64,000 nt of DNA from Nitrospirota bacterium (GCA_004296885.1 SCVN01000007.1:1-64000); one strand, 5' to 3'. Counted from the first letter of the stretch, positions 11,182 to 19,723 are shown. A program made the numbers and translations. The notes: generated by a model from the sequence alone, not told the origin.

Positions 11182-11395
11182 ACGGCCGGTCCTCTCCTGA
11201 AAGACACTCATCGCAGCGCTCAAGAAGGACGGCTTCGAGGTCGTGAGGCAGAAGGGACGTCATGTGAGTCTTCGAAAGGGAGCCAAGAGAACGGTGGTCC
11301 CGCTCCACGATGAGTTGGCACAGGGAACCCTGCTCGGCATTCTGAAACAATGCGACCTTTCAAAGGAAGCCCTGTTGAGCCTGATGAGGCAATAG
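11174..11395 (+). pseudogene. hicA: HicA-type mRNA interferase, interrupted by in-frame TGA
   Basis: From the GTG at 11174 the frame reads VAKRPVLS, then TGA at 11198-11200, then KTLIAALKKDGFEVVRQ and on through the HicA hallmark KGRHVSLRKG (with the catalytic-type histidine), VVPLHDELAQGTLLGIL and a stop at 11393. The family normally has a glycine where the TGA lies (LSGKE/LSGKT), so one GGA-to-TGA change explains it. The total of 73 sense-plus-stop positions equals a full-length HicA. Overlap with hicB is typical. No good start codon lies between the TGA and the conserved KKDGF segment, so an active product is unlikely unless the stop is read through or is a sequence error. Confidence 0.8.
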
Positions 11396-13065
11396 GCCCG
11401 TTGTCGCTGCCCCTGCGGCTCCGGCAAGACATACGAGCGGTTCATACTCTCCTCGTATCCGTCCTGGCCGCCCTCCTCCTGAGCGCGCCTGCCGCGCTGG
11501 CGCAGGCGCCAGCCACCGTTCCCCTCTTCAACAACCTCGGCACCCTGCATCATCCGATCACGACCCCGTCCGACCTGGCGCAGCAATACTTCGACCAAGG
11601 GCTCCGGCTGGTGTACGGCTTCAACCACGAAGAGGCGATCAACTCGTTCCAGGAAGCGGCGCGCCAGGACCCTCTCGCAGCCATGCCCTACTGGGGCATC
11701 GCGCTCGCGCTCGGGCCCAACGTCAACGCCGAGATGGACAAGGTGCAGGCGCGCCGGGCGGTGGAGGCGATCCACAAGGCCAAGGCCAGACTGGCCCAGG
11801 CCTCCCCGCAGGAGCGGGCGTACATCGACGCCCTGGCCACACGCTATTCCACGGACAAGAAAACCAAACGGCAGATTCTGGACCAGGCCTATGCCAACGC
11901 CATGCGCCAGGTCTCACGTCGCTTCCCGGACGACACGGATGCCGCCGTACTGTTCGCCGAGGCGCTTATGGACCTGAGCCCCTGGAATTACTGGACGCCG
12001 GACGGCAAGCCGAAGCCGGGGCTGGAGGAAGTCGTCCCGACGCTGGAGCAGGTCATCGCCCGACATCCGGACCATCCGGGCGCCTGCCACTACTACATCC
12101 ATGCGGTCGAGGCCTCCGCGCAGCCGGAGCGCGCGCTTCCCTGCGCGCAGCGGCTGCCGAGCCTGATGCCCGGCGCCGGCCACCTGGTCCACATGCCGGC
12201 CCACATCTATATGCGACTCGGGCAGTACAAGGCGGCGGTCGAGCGCAACGCCGAAGCCGCGGACGTGGACCAGGCCTACCTGGACCGGCGCCGCCTCACG
12301 GGCGACTATCCTCACAGCTACTACTTGCACAACATTCACTTTCTCTGGGCCGCGTTGCTGATGGAAGGCCGGAGCAAGGAGGCCCTGCAAGCGGCCCACC
12401 GGCTCATCTCCACGATGCGAGAAGAAGATCCCGACAAGGTCAGCCATCCGGATTTCTTCGCCTCCGTTCCGCTGTTGACCCTCGCGCGATTCGGCCGCTG
12501 GGACGAGCTGCTGCGCGAGCCGGCCCCCAAGCCGGAGTGGCGGCTCACCGTCGGCCTCTGGCATTACGCCCGCGCCCTGGCGCTGACCGCCACGGAACGG
12601 TTCGGCCAGGCGGAAGCCGAGCAGGCCGAACTCCTCGAGAGCATCAAGCTCCTGTCCAAACAGCGCGGAGCCGAGGCGGAGACGGAGCGGCAGGTGCTCA
12701 AGGTGGCCGAGCGGGTGGCGGCGGGAGAGCTGGCGGCCAAGCGCCGGGACTTCGACGAAGCCATCCGGGCGCTCAAAGAAGCAGTCGCGTTGGAAGACGC
12801 CCTCCGCTACAGCGAGCCTCCCTACTGGCACGCTCCGGCGCGGCAGAACCTGGGCGCCCTGCTGATGGCCGTCGGACATCCGATCGAGGCGGAAACGGTC
12901 TACCGGGAAGATTTGAAACGGAACCCCGAGAACGGCTGGTCGCTCTTCGGTCTGGCCCAAAGCCTGCGCGCGCAAGAGAAGATGGAGGACGCTCGGACGG
13001 TGGAGGATCGCTTCCGGCAAGCCTGGGTCCGCGCCGACGTCAAGCTCGCCGAATCACGGTTTTAA
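11350..13065 (+). CDS. Secreted TPR-repeat protein
   Basis: The frame gives 571 residues. The real protein begins around VHTLLVSVLAALLLSAPAALAQ, a signal peptide near residues 31-52. It continues with TPR-like helical pairs (DQGLRLVYGFNHEEAINSFQEAARQDP and similar), an alpha-solenoid up to the C-terminus, and motifs such as HPGACHYYIHAVEAS and HMPAHIYMRLGQY common in a large bacterial family of secreted TPR proteins of unknown role. The start is uncertain: the ATG at 11350 lies inside the hicA reading frame, and the residues before the signal peptide are encoded partly by the secA-derived repeat at 11407. The original 5' end has probably been replaced; TTG at 11401 or CTG at 11407 are alternatives. 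Confidence 0.8.
   Translation: MRPFKGSPVEPDEAIGPLSLPLRLRQDIRAVHTLLVSVLAALLLSAPAALAQAPATVPLFNNLGTLHHPITTPSDLAQQYFDQGLRLVYGFNHEEAINSFQEAARQDPLAAMPYWGIALALGPNVNAEMDKVQARRAVEAIHKAKARLAQASPQERAYIDALATRYSTDKKTKRQILDQAYANAMRQVSRRFPDDTDAAVLFAEALMDLSPWNYWTPDGKPKPGLEEVVPTLEQVIARHPDHPGACHYYIHAVEASAQPERALPCAQRLPSLMPGAGHLVHMPAHIYMRLGQYKAAVERNAEAADVDQAYLDRRRLTGDYPHSYYLHNIHFLWAALLMEGRSKEALQAAHRLISTMREEDPDKVSHPDFFASVPLLTLARFGRWDELLREPAPKPEWRLTVGLWHYARALALTATERFGQAEAEQAELLESIKLLSKQRGAEAETERQVLKVAERVAAGELAAKRRDFDEAIRALKEAVALEDALRYSEPPYWHAPARQNLGALLMAVGHPIEAETVYREDLKRNPENGWSLFGLAQSLRAQEKMEDARTVEDRFRQAWVRADVKLAESRF
11407..11429 (+). repeat. Direct repeat copy 2 (secA-derived)
   Basis: The 23 bases are identical to 10893-10915. 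Read in the secA frame the copy would give CPCGSGKTYE, so it is a fragment of the SEC-C zinc tail stranded upstream of the TPR gene, where it is read in another frame. Confidence 0.85.
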
Positions 13066-13124
13066 TCCTGAAGCTCGGCTCGACCGACGAACGGTGCGCG
13101 CGCATCGGTGGCCGGTCCGATGCG
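13031..13124 (+). repeat. Diverged direct repeat, copy 1 (3' end of TPR gene)
   Basis: Holds the last codons of the TPR gene (ADVKLAESRF, stop) and about 60 bases of downstream DNA. A diverged copy is at 16782-16863. The first 35 bases differ at only a few positions, and both copies share a later 13-base block (GACGAACGGTGCG). Confidence 0.75.
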
Positions 13125-13485
13125 TAACCATCGGCCTGCCGATGCAAGCCATCCCGCCGGCCCGGCGACACCCGTTTACGGTTCCATCATGGATTCGAAT
13201 CCTTCTCGCCTCCCGACCAATGAGCCCCGTTCCAAATGCGTATGGGGGAGCGCCCGTTCGGATGCGCACCGGCATCCTGTCGTATTTCATTGATTAATAG
13301 AGGCGGCGCTCCTAAGCTCTTGTTCGCAAGGCCCTCTTGCTGCGCCGGTCGCGTCTGCTTGTGGCCTTTCTTATCTCCCGATGCCGGTACCCGTCCGATT
13401 CTTCCTGTTTGCCGTTTGGTCTCGAGGGCGTTAGAATCTTACCGGTCGTCTTTGTTGTCCCGATGAGGATGCAGGAGGTGGCGCG
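13066..13485 (+). other. 420-base gap without a convincing gene
   Basis: Apart from the tail of the direct repeat, this region shows no coding potential I can support. The palindrome GGATTCGAATCC at about 13193 resembles a tRNA T-arm only superficially. The last 30 bases carry GGAGGT, the ribosome-binding site of the FIST gene. Confidence 0.5.
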
Positions 13486-14625
13486 ATGCATATCGAGCAG
13501 ACCCGCTGGACGGAGGCCACTGGCTGGGACCCTGAACCGCCGGGCAGGCTCGACACGGCCGCCAACCTCGTATTGCTTTTCGGGAGTCCCGCGCGACTCA
13601 AAGAACGGCCCCTCCTCGACACCGTCAAGAAAGCCTATCCCCATGCCCATCTGATGGGGTGTTCCACCTCGGGCGAAATTTGCGGAACCCGGGTGCTGGA
13701 TGACTCGTTGGTCGTGACGGCGGTGCAGTTTGAACATACCAAGATCGCGGGAACCCGCATCGTCATCGGCGACAACGGGGATAGCGTGCACGTGGGTGAG
13801 CGCTTGGCGAAATCCCTCGATCCCACCGAACTGACACATGTGCTCGTGCTCTCCGACGGCTTGAACGTCAACGGCAGCGATCTCGTCCGCGGGCTGACCA
13901 CACATCTGCCCAGGGGCGTGACCATTACCGGCGGCCTGGCCGGCGACGGAGCGCGGTTCGCCGAGACGCTGACGTTGTTCGACAGCCCGCCGGAGCGGAA
14001 CGTGGTGAGCGTGCTCGGCCTGTACGGAGCCCGTCTCAAAGTCGGCTACGGCTCGCTGGGCGGCTGGGACCCCTTCGGTCCCGAGCGTCTCATCACGAAA
14101 TCGGTGGGCAACGTGCTGTACGAGCTCGACGGAAAATCCGCCCTGGAACTCTATAAACAATACTTGGGCGAGCATGCCAACGGGCTCCCGGCCACCGGAC
14201 TACTGTTCCCGTTGAGCCTCCGGACCAAGGAAGGCGAGGCCGGGGTGGTGCGCACGATTCTCTCGATCAACGAAGTCGAGCAGAGCATGACCTTCGCGGG
14301 CGACATGCCCGTCGGCACCTATGCCCGGCTGATGAAGGCGAACTTCGATCGACTGATCGACGGCGCCGTGGGCGCCGCACAGACCAGTTTCGAGGCGATC
14401 GGCTCCTCGTCGCCGGACTTGGCCATCTTGATCAGTTGCGTCGGCCGAAAACTCGTGCTGAAGCAACGCATCGAGGAGGAAGTGGAGGGCGTGCGCGACA
14501 TCCTCGGCGAACGGGCGGTCTTCGCCGGCTTCTATTCCTACGGGGAAATTTCTCCGTTTGCCCCGCGCGAGAAATGCACCCTGCATAACCAGACCATGAC
14601 CATCACCACATTGACCGAGCCATAG
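13486..14625 (+). CDS. FIST-domain sensory protein
   Basis: The 379-residue protein shows FIST_N (about 25-230: ANLVLLFGSP, YPHAHLMGCSTSGEI, GLAGDGARF) followed by FIST_C (about 235-360: GLLFPLSLRTKEGEAGVVRTIL, LISCVGRKLVLKQRIEEEV, GFYSYGEISPF). FIST is a sensory domain thought to bind small ligands such as amino acids and feed signals to kinases or cyclic-nucleotide enzymes. GGAGGT lies nine bases before the ATG. The next gene, a PAS hybrid kinase, starts two bases after the stop, so the two are surely co-transcribed and likely form a receptor-kinase pair. Confidence 0.9.
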   Translation: MHIEQTRWTEATGWDPEPPGRLDTAANLVLLFGSPARLKERPLLDTVKKAYPHAHLMGCSTSGEICGTRVLDDSLVVTAVQFEHTKIAGTRIVIGDNGDSVHVGERLAKSLDPTELTHVLVLSDGLNVNGSDLVRGLTTHLPRGVTITGGLAGDGARFAETLTLFDSPPERNVVSVLGLYGARLKVGYGSLGGWDPFGPERLITKSVGNVLYELDGKSALELYKQYLGEHANGLPATGLLFPLSLRTKEGEAGVVRTILSINEVEQSMTFAGDMPVGTYARLMKANFDRLIDGAVGAAQTSFEAIGSSSPDLAILISCVGRKLVLKQRIEEEVEGVRDILGERAVFAGFYSYGEISPFAPREKCTLHNQTMTITTLTEP

Positions 14626-14627
14626 GC

Positions 14628-16754
14628 ATGGCCCAGCACAGCTTACTCAAACGTCAGCTCAAGCGGCTCCTCGGCGATGCGGAGCCCATCCCGAAGCACT
14701 GGCAAGCTTTCATTGACGCCGTGGATCAAGCCTATCTCGCCGCCGACGCGGACAGAAAAGTGCTGGAGCGCTCCCTTGACCTGAGTTCCCATGAACTGCT
14801 CCAGGCGAATTCGGAGATGCGGGCCGTGGTGCAGGCCTTCCCGGACATTTTCTTCCTGCTGGATACACAAGGCACGATCTTGAGCTACAAGGGCGGCACG
14901 AGCACCGACTTCTACCTCTCGCCGGAACAGTTGCTGGGCAAACGCCTGCAGGACGTGCCGTTGGCCAATGCCGGCACCCAATTCGAACACGCGATCCGGG
15001 AAGTGCAGGTACGCAACGCCATCGTCAGCGTGGAATATGCCCTGACGGCGCGGAATCGAACGGACTATTACGAGGCCCGCTTGGCCCCCCTGCCGAACCA
15101 GCAGATCCTGATGATCGTGAGAAATATCAGCGAACGCAAACAGGCCGAGATCGCGCTGCGCAACGCGCACGGCGAGTTGGAATACCGGGTCGCGGACCGC
15201 ACCACGGACCTTTTGAGAGCCAACGAAGCGTTGCGGGATCAAATCACCCAACGCAAGCGGGCGGAAGCGGAGCGCGACCGCTTTTTCGCCGTCTCGGTCG
15301 ACTTGCTTTGCGTCGCAGGGTTTGACGGCTCCTGGAAGCACCTGAACCCCGCGTGGGAGAAGACGCTCGGCTGGACTATTGCGGAACTGCGCGCACGGCC
15401 CTATCACGAATTTATCCACCCGGACGATCAGGCCGCGACGATCGCCGCGATGCGGAAGCTCGCGGAAGGCAGCCCGACCATTTCCTTTGAGAACCGCTAC
15501 CAATGCAAGGACGGCTCGTACCGGTGGTTCCAATGGAACGCGGCTCCGTTTCCGGAACAACGCCTGATCTACGCCACGGCGCGCGACGTCACGGAACACC
15601 GGCAACTGGAGGAACAACTGCGCCAAGCGCAGAAGATGGAAGCGATCGGGAAGCTCGCCGGCGGGATCGCCCACGACTTCAACAACATCTTGACGGTCAT
15701 CACAGGCCACAGCCAGATGCTCCTGGAGACCCTGGACCGCAGCGATCCCCAGCGCGAGCATGTGCAGGAGATTCAGGAGGCAGGAGACCGGGCCACCGCG
15801 CTGACCAACCAACTGCTCACGTTCAGCCGTCGACAGGTGGTGCAGCCCAAAGTGCTGGACCTCAATGCGATCGTGGGCCACATCGAAGGCATGCTGCGGC
15901 GCCTCATCGGGGAAGACATCCATCTGGCGACGAAACTGATCCAGGAGCCGGCGTTCGTCAAAGTCGATCCCGGACAGATCGAACAAGTCATCGTCAACCT
16001 GGCGGTCAATGCGCGCGACGCGATGCCGCAGGGCGGCCGATTGGCCATCGAGACGTCCACGGTCGAACTGGATCAGCCCCCGATCCATGCGCACGGCGTC
16101 GCCCAAGCCGGGCCCTACGTGATGCTGACCATCAGCGACACCGGCCAGGGGATGGACGCCACGACCCAAGCGCGGATCTTCGAGCCCTTCTTCACCACCA
16201 AAGAGCAAGGCAAAGGCACCGGGCTGGGATTGTCCACCGTGTACGGGATCGTCAGCCAAAGCAGCGGATCCATCGTCGTCCACAGTGAGCCGGGACGCGG
16301 CACGACCTTCAAGATCTACCTGCCGCGGATCAGGCAGGAGACCCTGGACATCGCCCCGACGTCGGTCGTGACGCAGCCCCCGCATGGCTCGGAATCCATC
16401 CTGCTCGTTGAAGATGAAGAGAAGGTCCGGATGCTGGTGGCGGCGGTACTCCGCAGAAAAGGCTTCACCGTGCAGACGGCACGGGATGGGGCGGAGGCCT
16501 TAAAGACCCTTGAAGCCCACACAGGACCGCTGCATCTGCTGCTCACAGATATGGTGATGCCGGGCATGAATGGGCGGGAGTTGGCCGAACAAGTCACCCG
16601 TCGGCATCCGACGATCAAAGTCTTGTACATGTCGGGCTACACGGATGACGCGACCGTCCGCCATGGCGCGCTGGACGCCAGCACACCGTTCCTGCAAAAG
16701 CCCTTCCCCCCCGACGTGCTCGTGCGCAAGCTGCGCGAGCTGCTGGACGCGTAA
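14628..16754 (+). CDS. PAS-domain hybrid histidine kinase/response regulator
   Basis: A soluble 708-residue kinase with no membrane segments. In order: PAS 1 (about 60-180), a coiled coil (185-220), PAS 2 (about 225-325), HisKA with the H-box in GKLAGGIAHDFNNIL (about 342-356), HATPase_c with the N-box NLAVNARDAM, G-box DTGQGM and GKGTGLGLSTVYGIV, and a C-terminal receiver (about 590-705) with acidic pocket VEDEE, phosphoacceptor Asp in LLLTDMVMPGMNG and the conserved Lys in LQKPF. Signal input probably comes from the FIST protein encoded just upstream. The output partner is not obvious, because the receiver carries no effector domain. Confidence 0.95.
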   Translation: MAQHSLLKRQLKRLLGDAEPIPKHWQAFIDAVDQAYLAADADRKVLERSLDLSSHELLQANSEMRAVVQAFPDIFFLLDTQGTILSYKGGTSTDFYLSPEQLLGKRLQDVPLANAGTQFEHAIREVQVRNAIVSVEYALTARNRTDYYEARLAPLPNQQILMIVRNISERKQAEIALRNAHGELEYRVADRTTDLLRANEALRDQITQRKRAEAERDRFFAVSVDLLCVAGFDGSWKHLNPAWEKTLGWTIAELRARPYHEFIHPDDQAATIAAMRKLAEGSPTISFENRYQCKDGSYRWFQWNAAPFPEQRLIYATARDVTEHRQLEEQLRQAQKMEAIGKLAGGIAHDFNNILTVITGHSQMLLETLDRSDPQREHVQEIQEAGDRATALTNQLLTFSRRQVVQPKVLDLNAIVGHIEGMLRRLIGEDIHLATKLIQEPAFVKVDPGQIEQVIVNLAVNARDAMPQGGRLAIETSTVELDQPPIHAHGVAQAGPYVMLTISDTGQGMDATTQARIFEPFFTTKEQGKGTGLGLSTVYGIVSQSSGSIVVHSEPGRGTTFKIYLPRIRQETLDIAPTSVVTQPPHGSESILLVEDEEKVRMLVAAVLRRKGFTVQTARDGAEALKTLEAHTGPLHLLLTDMVMPGMNGRELAEQVTRRHPTIKVLYMSGYTDDATVRHGALDASTPFLQKPFPPDVLVRKLRELLDA

Positions 16755-17083
16755 GAGAAGGGTGTACCGCGTGGCGCCGTTGCGCCGACGTCAAGCTCAC
16801 CGAGTCACGGGTTTAGTGAGCGCGGCTGACGAACGGTGCGGGCCTCGTCGGCGGCATGATGCGTTGGAGCCAGACTCCTACTGATACCTTCCTGTTGGCC
16901 GAACGCCTTGCCGGATAAACTGAACGGCGTCCGGTACCCGCGCCGCTATCAAACAGGCAATGTTCGCCACGCCTTCTCCTCGACCTGCACCCATTCCAGC
17001 CGAGAGGAACACGGTTGACACTCATTTGTTAAAAAAGTAGCTTATCCTCATTCCATCCCAACGCTAACCGAAAGAGGCCCTCC
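16755..17083 (+). other. Gap holding a TPR-gene remnant and a possible promoter
   Basis: The first part carries the second copy of the TPR-gene tail. The later part becomes AT-rich. TTGACA at 17015-17020 could be the -35 box for the GrlR-like/DUF3800 pair, but no good -10 is seen 16-18 bases on. AAAGAGG precedes the ATG at 17084. No gene is supported here. Confidence 0.45.
16782..16863 (+). pseudogene. Remnant of the TPR gene 3' end (direct repeat copy 2)
   Basis: Reads ADVKLTESRV then TAG, against ADVKLAESRF and stop at the end of the TPR gene (13031-13065). It is followed by a partly conserved 3' flank with the shared block GACGAACGGTGCG. It lies 28 bases after the hybrid kinase stop and has no upstream coding partner, so it is a stranded fragment. 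Together with copy 1 it brackets the FIST-kinase pair. Confidence 0.7.
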
Positions 17084-17419
17084 ATGCTTCCAGGACTTTA
17101 TTCCGTCGTGTTTTCAGCGCCAAGCGGAAATGCCGGCATCGGGTTAGTAGTGGCAGACCGTGGGAAGCTTCATGGAGGCGATCTCAGTTACTTATATCGT
17201 GGCACTTATGAAACGGAAGGGTCTTCAGTAAAGGCAAGAATTTATGTTTCACACTATCGAGGACAGCCCAATTCGATTCTGGGCCCACTTGGCAGCTTCA
17301 CCTTAATACTTTCAGGAAATTCGAGCGATACTGGTTTTGTGCTGTCCGGACATGTCGAAGATCGTCCACAACTTATGATCTCGATTACCGCAGAGAGACG
17401 AGCACCTCTTATCGAATAA
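17084..17419 (+). CDS. GrlR-like small regulatory protein
   Basis: This 111-residue protein resembles the GrlR fold family: GLYSVVFSAPSGNAGIGLVV is followed by a spacer, then GGDLSYLYRGTYE, a stretch of alternating strands and SGHVEDRP. The pattern of a gain-of-expression strand, G-G-D and a Y-x-G-x-Y strand is typical of that small beta-barrel, named for a negative regulator of type III secretion in E. coli. No secretion genes are nearby, so only the fold should be inferred. Codon usage is AT-richer than in the flanks. It ends one base before the DUF3800 start, so the two form one cassette. Its role with DUF3800 is unknown. Confidence 0.55.
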   Translation: MLPGLYSVVFSAPSGNAGIGLVVADRGKLHGGDLSYLYRGTYETEGSSVKARIYVSHYRGQPNSILGPLGSFTLILSGNSSDTGFVLSGHVEDRPQLMISITAERRAPLIE

Positions 17420-17420
17420 C

Positions 17421-18251
17421 ATGGACTTCTTTTTTGCGGATGACTCACGTCAGGCCACACCATCGAGAGCCAGGATGGGTCCTCTTGTTGGCATAGGTGG
17501 CATACGCGTTCCTGACGAACAAGTTCCAGTTCTGGAGAAGGCCCTTAACGATATCTGCAAAGACTTTGGCTTCCCTGGGCGAGAGAGTTTCAAATGGTCC
17601 CCGGGACGTGAACTATGGATGCGAGACAACCTCAGACACCCTCGAAGAGAAGAATTTTTCTTGACCATACTGGAGCTTGCCAAAACTAGCGGAGTCAAAG
17701 CGTTAGTAATAGCTGAAGATACGGGACACCGCCGAGCCACAGCTGGCGCGCCAAATCCCGAAGCCGATGTGACTCGCTTATTTTTAGAACGAGTACATAA
17801 CGAACTGGTGCGAAGTGATAAGTATGGTGTGGTCGTAGTTGCAAGACCGACAGGAGATCGCTCTGATGAAGACCGTTTCCTCGCAGATTGCCTTGAAACG
17901 ATTGCTTCCGGAACAGCCTATGTCAAGCCTGACCATATCGCTCTGAATGTACTTTCAGCACATGCGAGAGTCGTACGACTTCTTCAGCTTGCAGACGTGG
18001 TTGCTTCTTGTTCTATAGCAGCCCTTGCTGGCGAGAAAAAATATGCCCCGCCTGTATTTGAGGCAATCAAGCTGATACTCGTAAGAGATTCAGAGAGGAT
18101 TGGCGGCATCGGCTTCAAAGTTCACCCCGACTACATTTACGCCAATATCTACCATTGGCTCCTCGGAGATTCTCATTTTTGGAAGCGCGCATGTGGAATA
18201 CCAATGCCAATGAAGACTAGGCCTTACGGCACAGACCCGCTTAAGTACTAG
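17421..18251 (+). CDS. DUF3800-domain protein
   Basis: The 276 residues start with FFFADDSRQ, which matches the acidic opening strand (usually DESG) of DUF3800. Later come FKWSPGRE, a VIAEDTG strand, a further acidic run DRSDEDRF and the C-terminal LQLADVVASCSIAAL helix with its LADxVA pattern. DUF3800 proteins have an RNase-H-like arrangement of acidic residues and are common on mobile and defence-rich islands; no catalytic activity is proven here. Like the GrlR-like gene one base upstream it is AT-richer, with many codons rare in this genome, pointing to recent transfer. A defence or toxin role is only a possibility. Confidence 0.7.
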   Translation: MDFFFADDSRQATPSRARMGPLVGIGGIRVPDEQVPVLEKALNDICKDFGFPGRESFKWSPGRELWMRDNLRHPRREEFFLTILELAKTSGVKALVIAEDTGHRRATAGAPNPEADVTRLFLERVHNELVRSDKYGVVVVARPTGDRSDEDRFLADCLETIASGTAYVKPDHIALNVLSAHARVVRLLQLADVVASCSIAALAGEKKYAPPVFEAIKLILVRDSERIGGIGFKVHPDYIYANIYHWLLGDSHFWKRACGIPMPMKTRPYGTDPLKY

Positions 18252-18343
18252 AACAAACGGGCTTAGGCTATAGACAAAATCCTCGGCGGAAGTATGGCAT
18301 ACTCGCGTAGCCTTGAGAGACTGTCAGCGAAGGAGGACCGGGC

Positions 18344-18970
18344 ATGAGGCGATCGCTCTACCGCCTGCTTATCATCAGTTCGGTTCCGATTCTTCTACTT
18401 TCGGCGGTGAGCTGCAGCGGCACTCATGGGAGGACGGCCACGGCAGACACCAACGACCTCGGATCGGTGTTCGACGCCCATGTGAAGCATGAGTTCGTGG
18501 AGCATGACGTGGAGGCGACGATGCGGACGATGGCTCCGCAGCCGGACTTGCTGCACCTCCCCACCCTGGCCGGGGGCAGAGGCGTCGATCAGGTGCGAAG
18601 CTTCTACGGAACCTACTTCGTCGGAAAGTGGCCGGCCGACACGAAGGTGGAGCAGGTGTCGCGGACGGTGGGCCGAGAGCAAGTGGTGGACGAACTGCTC
18701 GTGAGCTTCACCCACGATATCCGGCTCGATTTCATGCTGCCCGGCATCCCGCCGACCGGCAAACGTGTGGAGATGCCCGTCGTGGTGGTCATGAAATTCG
18801 CCGACGGCAAGATCGCCTACGAACACATCTACTGGGACCAGGCTTCGCTGCTCGTACAGGTCGGGCTGTTGGATCCCAAGCTCCTGCCGGCCATCGGCGT
18901 GGAACAGGCCAAGGCGCTTCGCGATCCCTCCTTTCCGTTGAACCCGTTCCTGAAGCTGCCCACGCCTTAA
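18344..18970 (+). CDS. SnoaL/NTF2-like lipoprotein
   Basis: The 208-residue protein begins with a lipoprotein signal (LLIISSVPILLLSAVSC; lipobox LSAVSC, acylated Cys at residue 24). The mature part matches the SnoaL-like/NTF2 cone fold: VFDAHVKHEFVEHDVEATMRTM, then the VRSFYGTYF helix and FADGKIAYEHIYWDQASLL. Family members bind small hydrophobic ligands; some are ester cyclases. GGAGG precedes the ATG. It stands alone between the AT-rich cassette and a convergent minus-strand set, so its pathway cannot be assigned. Confidence 0.75.
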   Translation: MRRSLYRLLIISSVPILLLSAVSCSGTHGRTATADTNDLGSVFDAHVKHEFVEHDVEATMRTMAPQPDLLHLPTLAGGRGVDQVRSFYGTYFVGKWPADTKVEQVSRTVGREQVVDELLVSFTHDIRLDFMLPGIPPTGKRVEMPVVVVMKFADGKIAYEHIYWDQASLLVQVGLLDPKLLPAIGVEQAKALRDPSFPLNPFLKLPTP

Positions 18971-18994
18971 AGACTGTGGGCGGAGAGGCGGCAA

Positions 18995-19195
18995 TCACAG
19001 ATCATCCGGAAACGGAATCGGCCCCGCCCACTGTCCCTTCGCCAGCTTCACTTCCTGAAACCCTCCGTCCGGCCATTGAAAGCAGCCGGACGAATCCACT
19101 TCGACGATGAAGGGTTCCATATCGCCCGCTCCGCCTCGGTACCAGTACCAGCCGGCCCCGGTTGGTTTCTCGTCGGTCCATCGCAATCCGGCCAT
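18995..19195 (-). CDS. Hypothetical 66-residue protein
   Basis: A short protein rich in Trp and Gly: LRWTDEKPTGAGWYWYRG, then acidic residues and KGQWAGPIPFPDDL at the end. The P-x-x-x-G-x-Y-W-Y-R pattern recalls small phage-type proteins of unknown function. The start at 19195 follows GAAGGAA and the frame is also open upstream, so a longer form cannot be excluded. It follows the SRPBCC gene in the other direction of transcription order (same strand, 26 bases after that gene ends). No function can be assigned. Confidence 0.55.
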   Translation of the reverse strand: MAGLRWTDEKPTGAGWYWYRGGAGDMEPFIVEVDSSGCFQWPDGGFQEVKLAKGQWAGPIPFPDDL

Positions 19196-19221
19196 CCTCA
19201 ATTCCTTCCTTGCTCTCGTTG

Positions 19222-19695
19222 TCACACCTGACGATCCGGAGCGCCCCCCTCTTCGACCAATTCCTTGAACGTCGCCAGGAAGGTCTTCCCGGTGGGTTTT
19301 CCGAAGCGTTGAATGAACCACATCAGCGCCCGGAATACCAGAGGGATGCCGGAGCGGCCCAGCTCGATGGTCTGCACCAGCCTGGTACCGCCGGGGATCG
19401 GCGTCAGGTCGTAGACTTCCCGCGCGAAGGCCCCCTTGGGCATCTTGCCGCCCGAGACGCGAACGGCCAGCCTGACCGGCGGCTGGTACTCGTCGATCTC
19501 CGCGTCCATTTCATTCGCGTTCCCCCGGAGGACATAGGTGGCGCGATACCGGAAGCCCTTGGCCGGCGCTCCCCAGGTGATGGGCCCCACCCGCTGTACG
19601 TTCGGATTCCAGGCCGGCAGATTGTTGGGATCTTCGAGAAACCGCCACACAACTTCCGGCGACCGGCCGACGTCCACTTGATCCCGCAGATTCAT
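19222..19695 (-). CDS. SRPBCC (START/polyketide cyclase-like) ligand-binding protein
   Basis: A 157-residue helix-grip fold protein. It opens with VDVGRSPEVVWRFLEDPNNLPAWNP split over the first strand and helices, continues with FRYRATYVLRGNANEMDAEI and ends with the long C-terminal helix FLATFKELVEE. The hydrophobic cavity of such proteins binds lipids or aromatic compounds. The ATG at 19695 is preferred for its position at the first strand. It begins 28 bases after the phosphoesterase gene on the same strand, so they may share a transcript. Confidence 0.8.
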   Translation of the reverse strand: MNLRDQVDVGRSPEVVWRFLEDPNNLPAWNPNVQRVGPITWGAPAKGFRYRATYVLRGNANEMDAEIDEYQPPVRLAVRVSGGKMPKGAFAREVYDLTPIPGGTRLVQTIELGRSGIPLVFRALMWFIQRFGKPTGKTFLATFKELVEEGGAPDRQV

Positions 19696-19723
19696 CGCCT
19701 CAGCCTCTTCAGGCTCCACCCGG

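Noticed and set aside
13160-13215. tRNA-like 3' half (ATTCGAAT loop followed by CCGACCA)
   Set aside because: The flanking bases do not form a T stem, and no acceptor or anticodon stem can be placed upstream.
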